Assembly: GCF_037975245.1 (NCBI RefSeq) | Contig: NC_092574.1 | Coordinates: 3,629,001-3,693,000, forward strand | From: Apostichopus japonicus | Lineage: Eukaryota; Echinodermata; Holothuroidea; Aspidochirotida; Stichopodidae | DNA: 64,000 bases | Direction: 5' to 3' | Shown here: positions 12,772 to 23,559 of the stretch, piece by piece | Position numbering within the stretch: position 1 is the stretch's first letter | Layout of the letters: every line of letters starts with the position of its first letter | Translations under genes and position numbers: made by a program | Notes under the pieces: model-generated | Databases searched by the model: none | Seen by the model: the letters and a program-made list of their open reading frames with translations, nothing else | What the model was told of the DNA's origin: nothing

Positions 12772-12896
12772 CTCATAAACCGCTTCAGCAAAGGCAAGGA
12801 TGTCCACAGAGATTGTCACAGTGCCCATTTTGTTCAAAGACCTTGGCTGGATCTCAGCTTTCTCGACAAAAAGAAATCAAGAACCATTTCAATTAA
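12772..12896 (+). CDS. Gene 1 last exon, zinc-finger-like C terminus
   Basis: The acceptor CTTATTTACAG continues phase 1 from the exon at 8820 and ends at TAA (12894-12896). The peptide is basic and contains CPFCSKTLAGSQLSRQKEIK followed by NHFN and stop. The CxxC, the spaced Leu residues and one His mimic a C2H2 finger, but the first His position is not His and the last is absent, so metal binding is doubtful. Exons 4582, 4777, 5069, 5563, 8820 and this one give a 134-aa product. An overlapping frame is also open to a GTGACC donor at the exon's end but does not match upstream phases. I do not recognise the protein. Confidence 0.5.
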
Positions 12897-12970
12897 GAAT
12901 TTTGACAAAAGGTGACCATATTTGACTATATAGCATATTTGGGGCCAATAGAGCATACCTTTGATACACT
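12897..12970 (+). repeat. Dispersed 'GGGGCCAATA..GCATACC' repeat end
   Basis: GACCATATTTG...CATATTTGGGGCCAATA followed by GCATACC recurs at about 7960-8035 and 36865-36925, and inverted near 9075-9110. The gene 1 stop codon is immediately next to this repeat, so its 3' UTR contains it. Confidence 0.75.
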
Positions 12971-13046
12971 GTTCATTTCTATCACTTTACCTCCATTGAT
13001 TCATTAATGTGAAATTTAATTTCTTATCAGTACAACTTTCATGTTT

Positions 13047-13052
13047 AATAAA
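13047..13052 (+). promoter_or_regulatory. Candidate poly(A) signal of gene 1
   Basis: An AATAAA about 150 nt after the predicted stop codon fits a short 3' UTR. The hexamer is common in AT-rich DNA, so this is only consistent with the model. Confidence 0.35.
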
Positions 13053-15339
13053 AGCAAAATTGACAGTCTACTGTAAATGTGATGCCCATTTGGATGAATC
13101 TTAAATAATAGTTAAAGTAAATTTCACATGGCTTTACTCAGCTTAGTTTTTCATCAATATATCATCATGATACATTGTTGTTACACGATGCACATTACAA
13201 ACATTGTACCATGGGTGATTCATTAAAATGTGTATATCTGATCATCAGCACAATCTTCCTTCTTGCAGAGCATAAATCCTTTCTACTTTAGCTGTTCTCT
13301 TTTTGTTATGTGACTGTTCATTGCCAATTTTCTAAATTATTTATCAAAGTTTACTTATTTTTCAACACACAATATTCACACAACACATTTTTCTTAGAGA
13401 GTTTTGTTTATTTTCCCTTCTTAATAGTGGAATCAATGTGCCACATTGGAATAAGAAAAGAGACTTTAAAAAAAAATAAAAAAGAAAAAAAGGTTTAGCA
13501 AGTTCAACACCAATTGACTGTTATTAGTCACAACAAGTTCAACAAGATACTTACAAGTTTATACAATAGAAAGCAGTAGTGGCTCCTGCTGTATTTATCA
13601 TTTAAGTCACAACAGGTTGAAACAAGTTTCATTGGAATTTGCTGTATTAACAGGGAGAAACCAAATCTGTCAATTCGATAAAACCAATAATAATTGATAC
13701 CCTATTGTATGACACTTAGTTTGGCTCTTGTTTGTTAATCATAAGTGTCTGCATGTGTTATGTTGAGACTCTTGTCACTGAAGATAATTATCACCAGTAT
13801 AACTGTCTTCATTCTATAAATTGAATTATTATATTATATTATATTGAATTGTATTGAATTATTGTAATGAAATGACCTAATCTTAATCTTCATTTTTCAT
13901 TGGATCATTTTGATCTCTGGAGTTGTTTTTGCATTGTTGACTTCAATTATTCAACAAGGATTTTCCTAAAAATATATGACATTTGCATTCAGTGTTGTAG
14001 CCATAATTGACATAATTTTGCATGAAAAAATCACCTAATATACTGTCACACATTGAAATTAATTATCTAATGCATTCTGTGTTGTATCTTTGACCTCCTA
14101 TGCATAAAATAACCAAGCATATAGTGTCAAGCATTGGAATTCTTCATTTCATTCATTTTGTGCTGTAGCCACCATGTACTTCACTTAATGTTAAAGAAAT
14201 AGCATACTGGTGCATTCTTCATTTCATGCATATGTATTGCAGCTATCTTTGATCACCTTCGCATGAAAAGAAATCACCAAACCTACTGTGAAAGTCAGTA
14301 TTGAGAATGACTTTATAAAATATGATATAGATAGTCCCACCATTCAGATGTAATTTTTTTATTTAAATGCACACTGAAAGTGCCTTTATACTTGGTATGT
14401 TAAGGATCATGTATGCACTTTTAACAGTAGAGTTAACAATTGAAATGGAAATAACTGGCTGAAAAATTACGCTTTAAGCATTGTTGTCTAATCATTCCAA
14501 GTAGCTGGAGTACTACTCAGTCTAGCACACATACCCCACTAGGACTTCTATGGCCTGCACTGACAATCCCATGTTCAAAGACATTCACAATTTATGAAGG
14601 ACAAAAGGCATTGTAGTCGAGCCTAAGTGGTCTTGTGGAGCCAGATTCGCTGATAAAACATTTTACCCTTAGGTTTGCAGGTTAAAGAAAGCAGCATGAA
14701 AGCTTGAAAGTAAAAGATAAAATAAAAAAAAATTATATAAAAGACAGAAGGAAACAACTTAGGCTCATATTCTGCTATTTTGTAGTACCGGTACTATAAG
14801 ATTTCAAGGCCAGAATTCTGCCTAAATTAAGCATTTCATAGTGATGGAATCCTCTGTTTCAGGTATTGTTTAAAGTGAACTGTCACAAATTGGTATTGTC
14901 CTATATGCATAATAGACCCATTCATTAATGGTTCATCCACCTGTCCTACTTTTGAATATATTTGTTAACTCACAATTGAAATATTATGTAACATCTTGCC
15001 AGTCCAAGTGCTTTGCATAAGTTTAATCCTCTTGGGATTACATAACACAAGTAAAACCCTTTGTGTAGGTTAATAAATGTGACAATTAAAAAAGCATGAA
15101 GTATGTCTTCATTTGTGTTTGTGCTTTTGTAATCTTTTGTAGATTATTTAGGCAACCAGATGGAACAAGATGGAAAATGTAGTAATTCACTTTGCAGTAC
15201 ATTTCCCCATCCTTGTCTTTTTTCTACATTTAGACTGGAGAGGAATGTGTTTCTTCAAAGTTTCAAACACTCATTTGGAACAAATAATTTCAGCTTCATT
15301 GTTTGTTTTCCATGATTGAACCCTATACTATAGGAGAGG
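13053..15339. other. Non-coding, nothing recognised
   Basis: AT-rich intergenic sequence with a short TTATA/TTGAA simple repeat near 13825-13862. No coding frame, RNA gene or bounded element is supported. Confidence 0.5.
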
Positions 15340-18100
15340 GGTGTTAAAACTGTCCAATATACCTTGGCTATGTACCTAATGAGGTGTTATGTATCATCCT
15401 CCCTTTTCAGTGGCTGACCTGTCCATTCAGGTCAAGGTAGTAGCAGTCCTGGATATTTCACTTATACCATTTGTAAACTAAATGAACCTACTCCAAAACA
15501 TCTTCCTCTTTCTCTTAATCGCTGCCCTTACACATCCTTCACCCCTGGTATGCAGTGAATCAATGTATCTGTCTTGCAAAAAGGGGGAGGTACAAAGCCT
15601 GCCCACTCATTAACAGTGTTCGATATTTCATTTACTTATGTTACCCAACTCCAAGACACCATCCCCTGTTTCTTCAATCTGCACCCTTACCCATTCTCCA
15701 TCTCGTGCTATGCAGACCCAATGCAAACTCAAATTGAGAGCTACCTCCCGTATTAATTGCATAGTTTTGTTACTGTAATTCACAACTGAAATAGACCCTG
15801 AAAATTTTGATGCAATATCTGATGACAATAAATATACTGGTTAACATACACCCCACTTTTTGGACAGTGAAGCCTTTCCTGTTGTTTTAATGCAACTAGG
15901 CGTAGGGGGTTTTGGCCCTACTTTTTTTCTATGACCTGTACATTGTCGTAAAAGTAAGTATTCCTAAAGCATTAACTAACAAGTTTGCCTATATATAATG
16001 TTTCACCACTCAAAATCATTTTCCACTTTGTGTCCACCCCCACCCCTACATCCCCGGCATGCACTGAAGCAATCCAAAATGACATTGGGAGCTGCCTCCT
16101 TTATTGATTGCATAATTTTGTTTCTTTCACACCAGATATAGACCTTCAAAACGTAAGTGCTAAATCTGATAACACTAAATATATGTGGAGATTAATATAC
16201 ACCCCTTTTTTGGTGGGGGGGGGGGGCTGTGAATCATTTCCATTTGTCTTTTATGCAACTGAGGGGAAGTGGGTGTCCTGCTTTTCCTTTCGTCTAAGGG
16301 TTACCTGCACAAAGTTAGTATTCCAGGATAATTTAACACATAACTTTGCCTATATATATGATTTTACACCACTCCAAAACATTTTATCCTTTGTGTCCAG
16401 GGCCCACCCTTACCCATCCTCTCCCCCTAGCATGCAGTGAACCAAAGCAAAAACACATTGGGGCTTCTTCCCTAGATAATTGCATAATTTTGTTTCCTTC
16501 ACACCAGATAAAGACCAGCCTACAACATTAATGCCATAACTGCAAATGCTAAATGTATGTAGATGTTAACATACACCCCAGTTTTGGGGGCTGTGAATTA
16601 TTGTTCTTTATTTTTTTCATGCTGTTAATGGGAGGGGGGTGCTGTCCTTCCTTTTGTTTATTTGTAACCTGACATTACATCAAAGTTAGTATTGTAGGAT
16701 ATCTCACTAGAATAACTTTGCCTATATATAATGTTACACAACTTTGATACATTTTCTCCCTTGTGTCCAGCCCCACCCTAACCTCCCCTCCTCCAACCAT
16801 TGCGTGCAGTGAAGCAATGCAAAATACTATTGGGAGCTGCCTCCCTTATCTATTGCATTTCTTTCCTTTACACCAGATATATACCTTTAAAACATTAATG
16901 CCATATCTGTTAACACTATATATATACATATATATCTGTAGAGGTTAACATACACCCCATTTGTAAGGACAGTGAATAATTTCCCTTTGTTTTGCATGCA
17001 GTTAATGTGACATGGTGTCCTACCCTACCTATTGTCTATGGGTAACCTGTACATTGCATCAAAGTTAGTATTCCAGGAAATTTCACTACAATAGCTTTGC
17101 CTATACTGTACTGTTTTAACACTCCACTTGCCCCTTTGTGTCCAGGGCCCACCCTTACCCATCCTCTCCCCCTAGCATGCAGTGAACCAAAGCAAAAACA
17201 CATTGGGGCTTCTTCCCTAGATAATTGCATAATTTTGTTTCCTTCACACCAGATAAAGACCAGCCTACAACATTAATGCCATAACTGCAAATGCTAAATG
17301 TATGTAGATGTTAACATACACCCCAGTTTTGGGGGCTGTGAATTATTGTTCTTTATTTTTTTCATGCTGTTAATGGGAGGGGGGTGCTGTCCTTCCTTTT
17401 GTTTATTTGTAACCTGACATTACATCAAAGTTAGTATTGTAGGATATCTCACTAGAATAACTTTGCCTATATATAATGTTACACAACTTTGATACATTTT
17501 CTCCCTTGTGTCCAGCCCCACCCTAACCTCCCCTCCTCCAACCATTGCGTGCAGTGAAGCAATGCAAAATACTATTGGGAGCTGCCTCCCTTATTGCATT
17601 TCTTTCCTTTACACCAGATATATACCTTTAAAACATTAATGCCATATCTGTTAACACTATATATATACATATATATCTGTAGAGGTTAACATACACCCCA
17701 TTTGTAAGGACAGTGAATAATTTCCCTTTGTTTTGCATGCAGTTAATGTGACATGGTGTCCTACCCTACCTATTGTCTATGGGTAACCTGTACATTGCAT
17801 CAAAGTTAGTATTCCAGGAAATTTCACTACAATAGCTTTGCCTATACTGTACTGTTTTAACACTCCACTTGCCCCTTTGTGTCCAGTCACCACCCTTACT
17901 CCCAACCCCCCCCACCCGCCCCAACCACCACTGCCATGTAGAAGCACATTGGGAGCTGCCACCTATATCGATTGCATAATTATGTTTTTTTACACCAGAT
18001 TTAAACCTTACAAACATAAGTGCGATATCTGATAGCACTATATATATATAGAGGTTAACATACACCCCATTTTTGTTGGGGGGGGGGGGGGGGTAGGAGC
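15340..18100 (+). repeat. Tandem array 2 (~352-374 bp monomer)
   Basis: Seven monomers are marked by an ATTGGGAGCTGCCTCC-like block at 15729, 16081, 16453, 16827, 17199, 17572 and 17945, a spacing of 352-374 bp. Each is followed by TTGCATAATTTTGTT, CACACCAGATA..GACC, GTTAACATACACCCC, a G-rich GGGGGCTGTGAA block and TAACTTTGCCTATATATA. The same family forms array 1 at 6415-8560. All short frames here are shadows of the repeat. Confidence 0.93.
16401..17886 (+). repeat. Recent 745-bp dimer duplication within array 2
   Basis: 16401-17145 (745 bp) and 17146-17886 (741 bp) are almost identical. The clear difference is a 4-bp gap in the TTATCTATTGC segment. The unit equals two ~372-bp monomers, so the array has begun to form a higher-order repeat. 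Confidence 0.95.
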
Positions 18101-18152
18101 TGTGAATCATTTCATATATATATATTTATATACTGTATATATATATATGTAT
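18068..18152. repeat. Poly(G) run and (TA)n microsatellite
   Basis: A long G run (about 18075-18094) closes array 2 and is followed by ATATATAT-type sequence up to 18152. Confidence 0.9.
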
Positions 18153-18286
18153 CGTGATACATGGCGGAGGTTAATCACTGAGCATGTCGGATACACGAGA
18201 CTCAACTTACTACTAGGCCTACTACTGTAGGCTACTGTGCGTATATCGCGCGATATGTATAGACCTTGTCCTTATACTTTTAGAGT

Positions 18287-18643
18287 ATGTACGGACGACG
18301 TTACTTCTATGCTCTAAGAAAATTCCGGAACTTTTGTCGATCAATATTGAGGCCTACAATGCCTTCTAAATATAGAGACTATTTCAGGACAAGCAACCCG
18401 TTTAAATGTGTGCCACGAACCACACGGTGGGGACTAAGCTCATCTCAGTTAGACGATTTAGACAATGGTGATGAGATGCCTTACGTTAGGCCCAATATTA
18501 GTGACACTACTCATGTTAGTGTTGCCGTTAGCCCAGCTAGTACTAGTTCTACGACTAGTCTGAATACTACTAACGTTGGTACCACTCAACTCCCAACAGA
18601 AGGAAGCAATGGAGGAAATGGAGCTGAAAGGTTGTTAAAATGA
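18287..18643 (+). CDS. Unrecognised open frame, possible 5' exon
   Basis: A 118-codon frame with balanced composition unlike its surroundings. The N-terminal third is basic and aromatic (RRYFYALRKFRNFCRS, then MPSKYRDYF), and the C-terminal two thirds are Ser/Thr/Asn-rich. A GAAAG|GTTGTT site near its end could be a donor, making this a first exon of a multi-exon or transposon-derived gene. No domain is recognised and no partner exon was found, so this may be a remnant. Confidence 0.3.
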   Translation: MYGRRYFYALRKFRNFCRSILRPTMPSKYRDYFRTSNPFKCVPRTTRWGLSSSQLDDLDNGDEMPYVRPNISDTTHVSVAVSPASTSSTTSLNTTNVGTTQLPTEGSNGGNGAERLLK

Positions 18644-19223
18644 CTTTTTTTACTTCAGTTATGATGGAACTGGATGTTTTTCCCACCATGAACAAAAAGG
18701 TATACAGCCTGTGGTATTGGTAAGGCTATAGGCTGCCTACAGAAAACCTAGTACTTTTTATTAGTAGGGTAATATTTTGAATAGGCCTAGGCTACAGTAT
18801 ATCTTATTTGTATTACTATTACTGTCTTGGTCCATACCTAGGCTTAGCCCTGTAGCCTAGTCCACCAAAATTACATGTGCAAGGTATACAATTAAGCTTC
18901 TTTAAAGTTAGGAGCATGGAACTGCCCTTAAAATGCATAGCTGGAGGCGGGAAAAAAAAATTTGGGGGCTAGATCATACTAGTCTAAAGTATTTTAGTAG
19001 TAAATAGTACACAAACAATACCGTGGTTCCCGTTTAGTCCAAAGAGACATTATTTGATGTCAAAGTTACAGTAGCAGATTCGAACTGACCAGAAACGTGG
19101 TGCAAAATGCACATGAACGTACAGGTCACTCTGTGACGTCATTGTGCGGAGTGTACCACAATCACAATGGACTTTCCACGTATTTCTCGTAAGACAGTGA
19201 ACCTTTTCTTAACTTCACTCTCC

Positions 19224-19407
19224 GCAAGAGTTACCTGAATACTTAGATTGAAGGGCTCGTGTTCAGTGCTCAGAAGGAAGAACAGTTACACTTAAGTTGC
19301 CATTCTATTATTTTTTTCTTGGGGGGGAGGGGGGAGTAGGGGTGGAAAACAAGTTGTTTGGCAAAGAACAATCTAAAGACTTCTTTGCTGTGAGTCACGA
19401 TGTAAAG
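19224..19407 (+). repeat. Dispersed repeat, copy 1
   Basis: About 184 bp starting GCAAGAGTTACCTGAATA is repeated at 20529-20709 with roughly 10% difference and a variable G run inside. Confidence 0.9.
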
Positions 19408-20528
19408 CAGAAGTTTTGTTTATGCAGTAGCAGGTATATAGCGCTTGTGTGTAACGTGGAAAAAATGCCAATTTCTCTGACGAAGGATGATGTATCCAAC
19501 AATAAATTAACACATATTAATGTTGACGTTGCACCACCCAACCAAAGATATTTTATTTCTGTGTATGATTTTGGTTGCTGTTTGTGTGTGCATGGATTTA
19601 GTTACATTGCTGAGGTTCCCAATCTGATTGAAAGTGATTGAAACAGAGGGCCCTGTTTAAGTTACGTATAACATAATCTTTTTATTTGAAAGCTGATTCT
19701 GATCAGTATTGTTTGGAGAAAGAAAGAAATTAACACAACAGGAACACTGTAGATATATAAATGACTATATGAATAAAATTGTGAATTCAGTACAATGCAG
19801 AAAAATGTTATTCTTGTTGACAATTGATTTTCAAACTCTATTGATAGTTATTTAATTTTTACATATACTAATTGTGTTCATTGAATGGTTCACACCAGTC
19901 GAAGAGATGCATAATATAAGTACTGTAACATGAGTACAGTAAATGGTATGGTAGTCACAGGTTTTTTGCTTGCATGGAGACCCAATATTTACCAGCTCTG
20001 ACAACTTTCTCAAAATACCACTGGCTATGTAAAACGATATCTATGGGTATACTAGACTTTTGCTTACATGTACCACCTTTCATATGTTTGCCTATCATAA
20101 TATTGGCAAAATTTTGAATGTAATTAACCCCAATGAGTTAGAAGAGTCAGTCATTTTAGGCTCAAGTGAATGAGCTGTTTGTGGTTTTTGTTTTTTACTG
20201 TGTAAAGACACCAATCGTTTATATTCTATTTATAAGCTGCAATATGTTTGTACACAAAATCCATAAGGTTAGGTCATGTTATGACCTTTTTGTTGTGAAA
20301 CAATAATTTCAACAAGCATTCCTATATGTAAGGAATTTCATAGTAATCTGAATGTTATTCTTCATTGTACAGTAGGTTAAATCAATTTGAAAAGTATTTG
20401 TTGTAACTTGCTGTGGTAAGCCTCTCATCTTTCTTTCTGCCTTAATGGCTGTCGTTCACTTTTGACTCAAGAGGGCATTGCGTATCTCTTTGGAAATTTG
20501 TCAAACCTTTACCGCTTTATTCTACGGT

Positions 20529-20709
20529 GCAAGAGTTACCTGAATAATTAGATTGAAGGGCTCGTGTTCAGTGCTCAGAAGGAAGAACAATTACACTTAG
20601 GTTGCCGTTCTATTTTTTTTTCTTGGGGGGGGGGGGTAGGGGTGGATGACAGAAGTTGTTTTGCAAAGAACAATCCAAAGACTTTTTTGCTGTTAGTCAC
20701 GATGTAAAG
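20529..20709 (+). repeat. Dispersed repeat, copy 2
   Basis: Second copy of the 19224-19407 segment in the same orientation, 1.3 kb downstream. Confidence 0.9.
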
Positions 20710-21224
20710 TACTGCCAAATATAGTTTTTTTTTTGTCTACAGTACTCAAGGAAGTCGTACTGTGCATGTTACACTTAGCTTAGGCTAAGTCTACCAGAAC
20801 AGGAAAAACATCAGCTTTGGTGAACATTCAAATTTGTACATTTTCTTGAAATGTACTGCAACTAATTTTATCTTTTTTAATTGGTTTGTGTGTATATATA
20901 GGCCTCAACCATACTATTTAGTCTCAAAGTGCAAGCAATTGTGATCTAGGGATGTTATACTTGACTTCAAAGAACGTAAAGGTCATAGCTTGGCTTGTGC
21001 TTTTAACACAGGTTTGTCTTGGGGGACATAAGTTTTTATCTGCGGAATGCAAACTTTTTCGGGCAGATGCGTCCCTGGAACGCGCGTTTTGAATTCCTAG
21101 TAACTAAAAACACTGGCTGACATTTTTCCAATTGACTGTTTACATTTGGCCACCCAAAAAACATTTGGTGTCCATTAAAAGGGTTGTGACCCCAATTTGA
21201 CTACCAGGGGTGTAACATAGAGTA

Positions 21225-21450
21225 TTATACAACACCTACTTATATTCCGGCCATTTGATTGGTCAGATGCTCGTCGATTGCATGCAAAATCCGCTCTATT
21301 GCACGCTATGATGATAGAACCATGCGTTATACTTTTTTGATAGCACTTTTTTCAATGGTAAGAGAGCAGAGAAACCTGTCTGTTCAAAACAATCTGTTGC
21401 ATGAGTGCATTTTACATCCAATTATATCCAAATTTGAAGGTGTTGTATAA
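21225..21450. mobile_element. MITE with 13-bp perfect TIRs
   Basis: TTATACAACACCT (21225-21237) and its exact complement (21438-21450) bound a 226-bp non-coding element. Target duplication is not clear. It directly abuts a large palindrome. Confidence 0.75.
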
Positions 21451-21459
21451 AACAAATAT

Positions 21460-21610
21460 TGAATGGTTTCCATTCGTGCAATAGTGCAAATATTTCATTC
21501 GTTGAAAGATGTAATTTGTTGCATTCAACTCGGCTGCGCCTCGTTGAATGGAACATTCCATCTTTCAACTCATGAAATATTTGCACTATTGCACGAATGG
21601 AAACCATTCA
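21460..21610. repeat. 151-bp near-perfect palindrome
   Basis: Arms of about 52 bp (21460-21511 and 21559-21610) starting TGAATGGTTTCCATTCGTGC are inverted, and an inner pair (GCATTCAACTCG / CGTTGAATG) continues the symmetry. Both strands therefore translate to nearly the same short peptide, which is a consequence of the palindrome and not a gene. Confidence 0.93.
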
Positions 21611-22129
21611 TTACTTGTATACTAGTCCACTTTACTTTCACCAACTTATTGTAGTAATGCATTAGTGAACATTAGTGAATGTATAAGTGGTAAAATAATT
21701 ATTTTGAGAGTGCAGGCAATACCAAATATAAACTTCAAAAAGTCATACCGCATCATCCTGTATTTTTTATAAAGTTTTAAATTTCTGTCATCACAGTATG
21801 TAAAGTTGGAATCAAGGCACAGTATGAAGCATGTACAGTAGCTAAATACACAATGGCATTTCCTTATAACTCATGGGAGATTACCAAATCAATTAAAGAT
21901 CCAGGAAATGGCCCATTCAGACACAAAGGCATACATACAATGTGTGATAGCATATGGCTGACTTGAATATCAGAGCATTTTGAGCAGTATCATGATGATC
22001 TGTAACCAATGGGGTTGACCGGCCTATCTAGGTGCCATGCCTGCCAACAAGGATACATCCAAATACAAGTAAAATGCTAACAACTAGTACTATTTTATGG
22101 CAAGCCATGTGGGACAAACACGGCACAAT

Positions 22130-22325
22130 ATATCCGCATATTAATATGCATACGCGCATTAATTCGAATACATATTTGTATTAATTCCAATACATATGAG
22201 GATTAATTAATACATTAATTCAAATATATACATGCATTAAATCAAACATATCTGTGCATTCCTTCGAATACATATGGGATTAAATCAAATATATGCACAG
22301 ATTAATACGCATATATACGCATATC
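22130..22325. repeat. Degenerate AT-rich minisatellite upstream of gene 2
   Basis: Repeated ATTAATTCGAATACATAT-like units of roughly 28-32 bp, several times with TATGCA/TACGCA variants. It ends about 60 bp before the predicted gene 2 start codon, so it may lie in the promoter or 5' UTR. Confidence 0.75.
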
Positions 22326-22383
22326 TGTGTACACACATCCGCGATAGATGTTTCAGTGGCGGGTTTAAAACACGAGACTGCAC

Positions 22384-22520
22384 ATGTACAACTGGAAGGA
22401 TCACACGTTTGATAAGATGGATGAGCTACCAGCAATTTTACGTGCCCAGAATAATATTAATATAGCGTTTGATGATATTGGACTCAATCGAAGCAGCTTT
22501 GTGTCGTCATTCGCTCAACG
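22384..22520 (+). CDS. Gene 2 exon 1
   Basis: Predicted first coding exon. The first ATG after an in-frame stop (22384) reads MYNWKDHTFDK, and a second ATG at 22417 begins MDELPAILRAQNNINIAFDD. The exon ends at CAACG|GTAGGC in phase 2, exactly the phase required by the next open exon at 25457. I cannot tell which ATG is used. Sequence is well mixed and coding-like, with no domain. The AT-rich minisatellite lies just upstream. Confidence 0.6.
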
Positions 22521-23339
22521 GTAGGCAATGGTCATTTTCAATTACTCCAACCTTTTGCCTTAGTTTTGTTTATGATTAGTGAAAGCAGGTGTAAATTTGT
22601 AGGCCTATAGTCTAGCTCCATAGCCACTTCAGTACTAGGCCTTACTACTACTGTACTATAGTTATTAACGTTGGGGCCTAGCCGTGGAAGTATTAATAAT
22701 TCCATGGCTTAGTTAATCATGTAGCCTACTGCTAGGGTTATAGTAGACTTAACCCCCCTCCCTGAGAAGGCTATTAAAGCCTCAAGTAAACATGCAGAAA
22801 ATTAGAATATCAGTCTTGATAGAGGAGAATACAAACTGATTAAGAACTTAAGAAAGTGAAAAGGATCTTTTGCGGTGAATTAGTAGTATAGAATCAATAC
22901 AAGGTACTAATTTAGAATCCGTACCATCCGACAGGCTAAAAGATGGTGCTCTTTTTGATGGGGTGAGCGTTTTTAAATGGGGCTTGGATATTTTGGGGGA
23001 CAAAGTGTTTGTCAGTTTTAATGAAAATAGTACAGTAGCTTCAGCTGACTGTGCTTGAATCCCTTCATTGTACCCATTTCACATCCCCCACACCTTCAAC
23101 CTTAATTCTCTCTGTATTCCTCACTAGTTTGCTCGGATGAGACCTACACATCTATGAAGAAAAGAGAAGAGAGGAGAGAACATGATTAATAACATGAGAA
23201 ACACATAACAGTAATTGAACCTGGGATGCATGGATAAGAATTAATAATAGTTTGATAGTTACTTCTGTTAATCCATATCCCGCTTACTATCTCTCTCCCA
23301 CATTCATGTAATCACTCCCTATCTCCATCTCCCATTCTT
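22521..23339. other. Intron, nothing recognised
   Basis: First part of the intron after gene 2 exon 1. No coding frame or bounded element is supported. Confidence 0.5.
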
Positions 23340-23515
23340 CTATCCCTACTTCCTACCCCTAATTCCTAACCCCTAAACATGTTTCCTACTTCCTTACCAT
23401 ACTTCCTAACCCCTAACCCTATTCCCTACTTCCTAACCCTGTTCCCTACTTCCTAACGGTAATTCCTAACCCCTAACCCTATTCTTTGCCTCCTATAGAC
23501 CTTCCTAACCTCTAT
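23340..23515. repeat. Telomere-like minisatellite
   Basis: Imperfect tandem repeats of TTCCTAACCCCTAACCCTAT with variants such as TTCCCTACTTCC. The CCTAACCC core resembles the animal telomere repeat (CCCTAA)n, but the array is degenerate and embedded in an intron. Confidence 0.85.
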
Positions 23516-23559
23516 TTAATTATGTTAATATCTCTCTTCACGTACATAGATGGAGATGT

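Larger units (their letters stand above)
18644..21224. other. Non-coding, holds a direct repeat pair
   Basis: No gene supported. The frame at 19297-19641 lies partly in a repeated segment and has no recognisable product. Confidence 0.5.

Noticed and set aside
12772-12896. Alternative frame (LINRFSKGKDVHRD...) open to a GTGACC donor
   Set aside because: It needs phase 0 from the previous exon and phase 2 into that one, where the exon at 5069 has an in-frame stop. The zinc-finger-like frame fits all phases.
18287-18643. Calling the 118-codon frame a confident gene
   Set aside because: Composition is protein-like but there is no domain, no second exon and it lies next to a satellite-like array, so it is listed only with low confidence.
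23340-23515. Possible CRISPR-like or telomeric array
   Set aside because: No fixed spacer structure, and the genome is eukaryotic. The repeats are too irregular for a telomere and are kept only as a telomere-like minisatellite.
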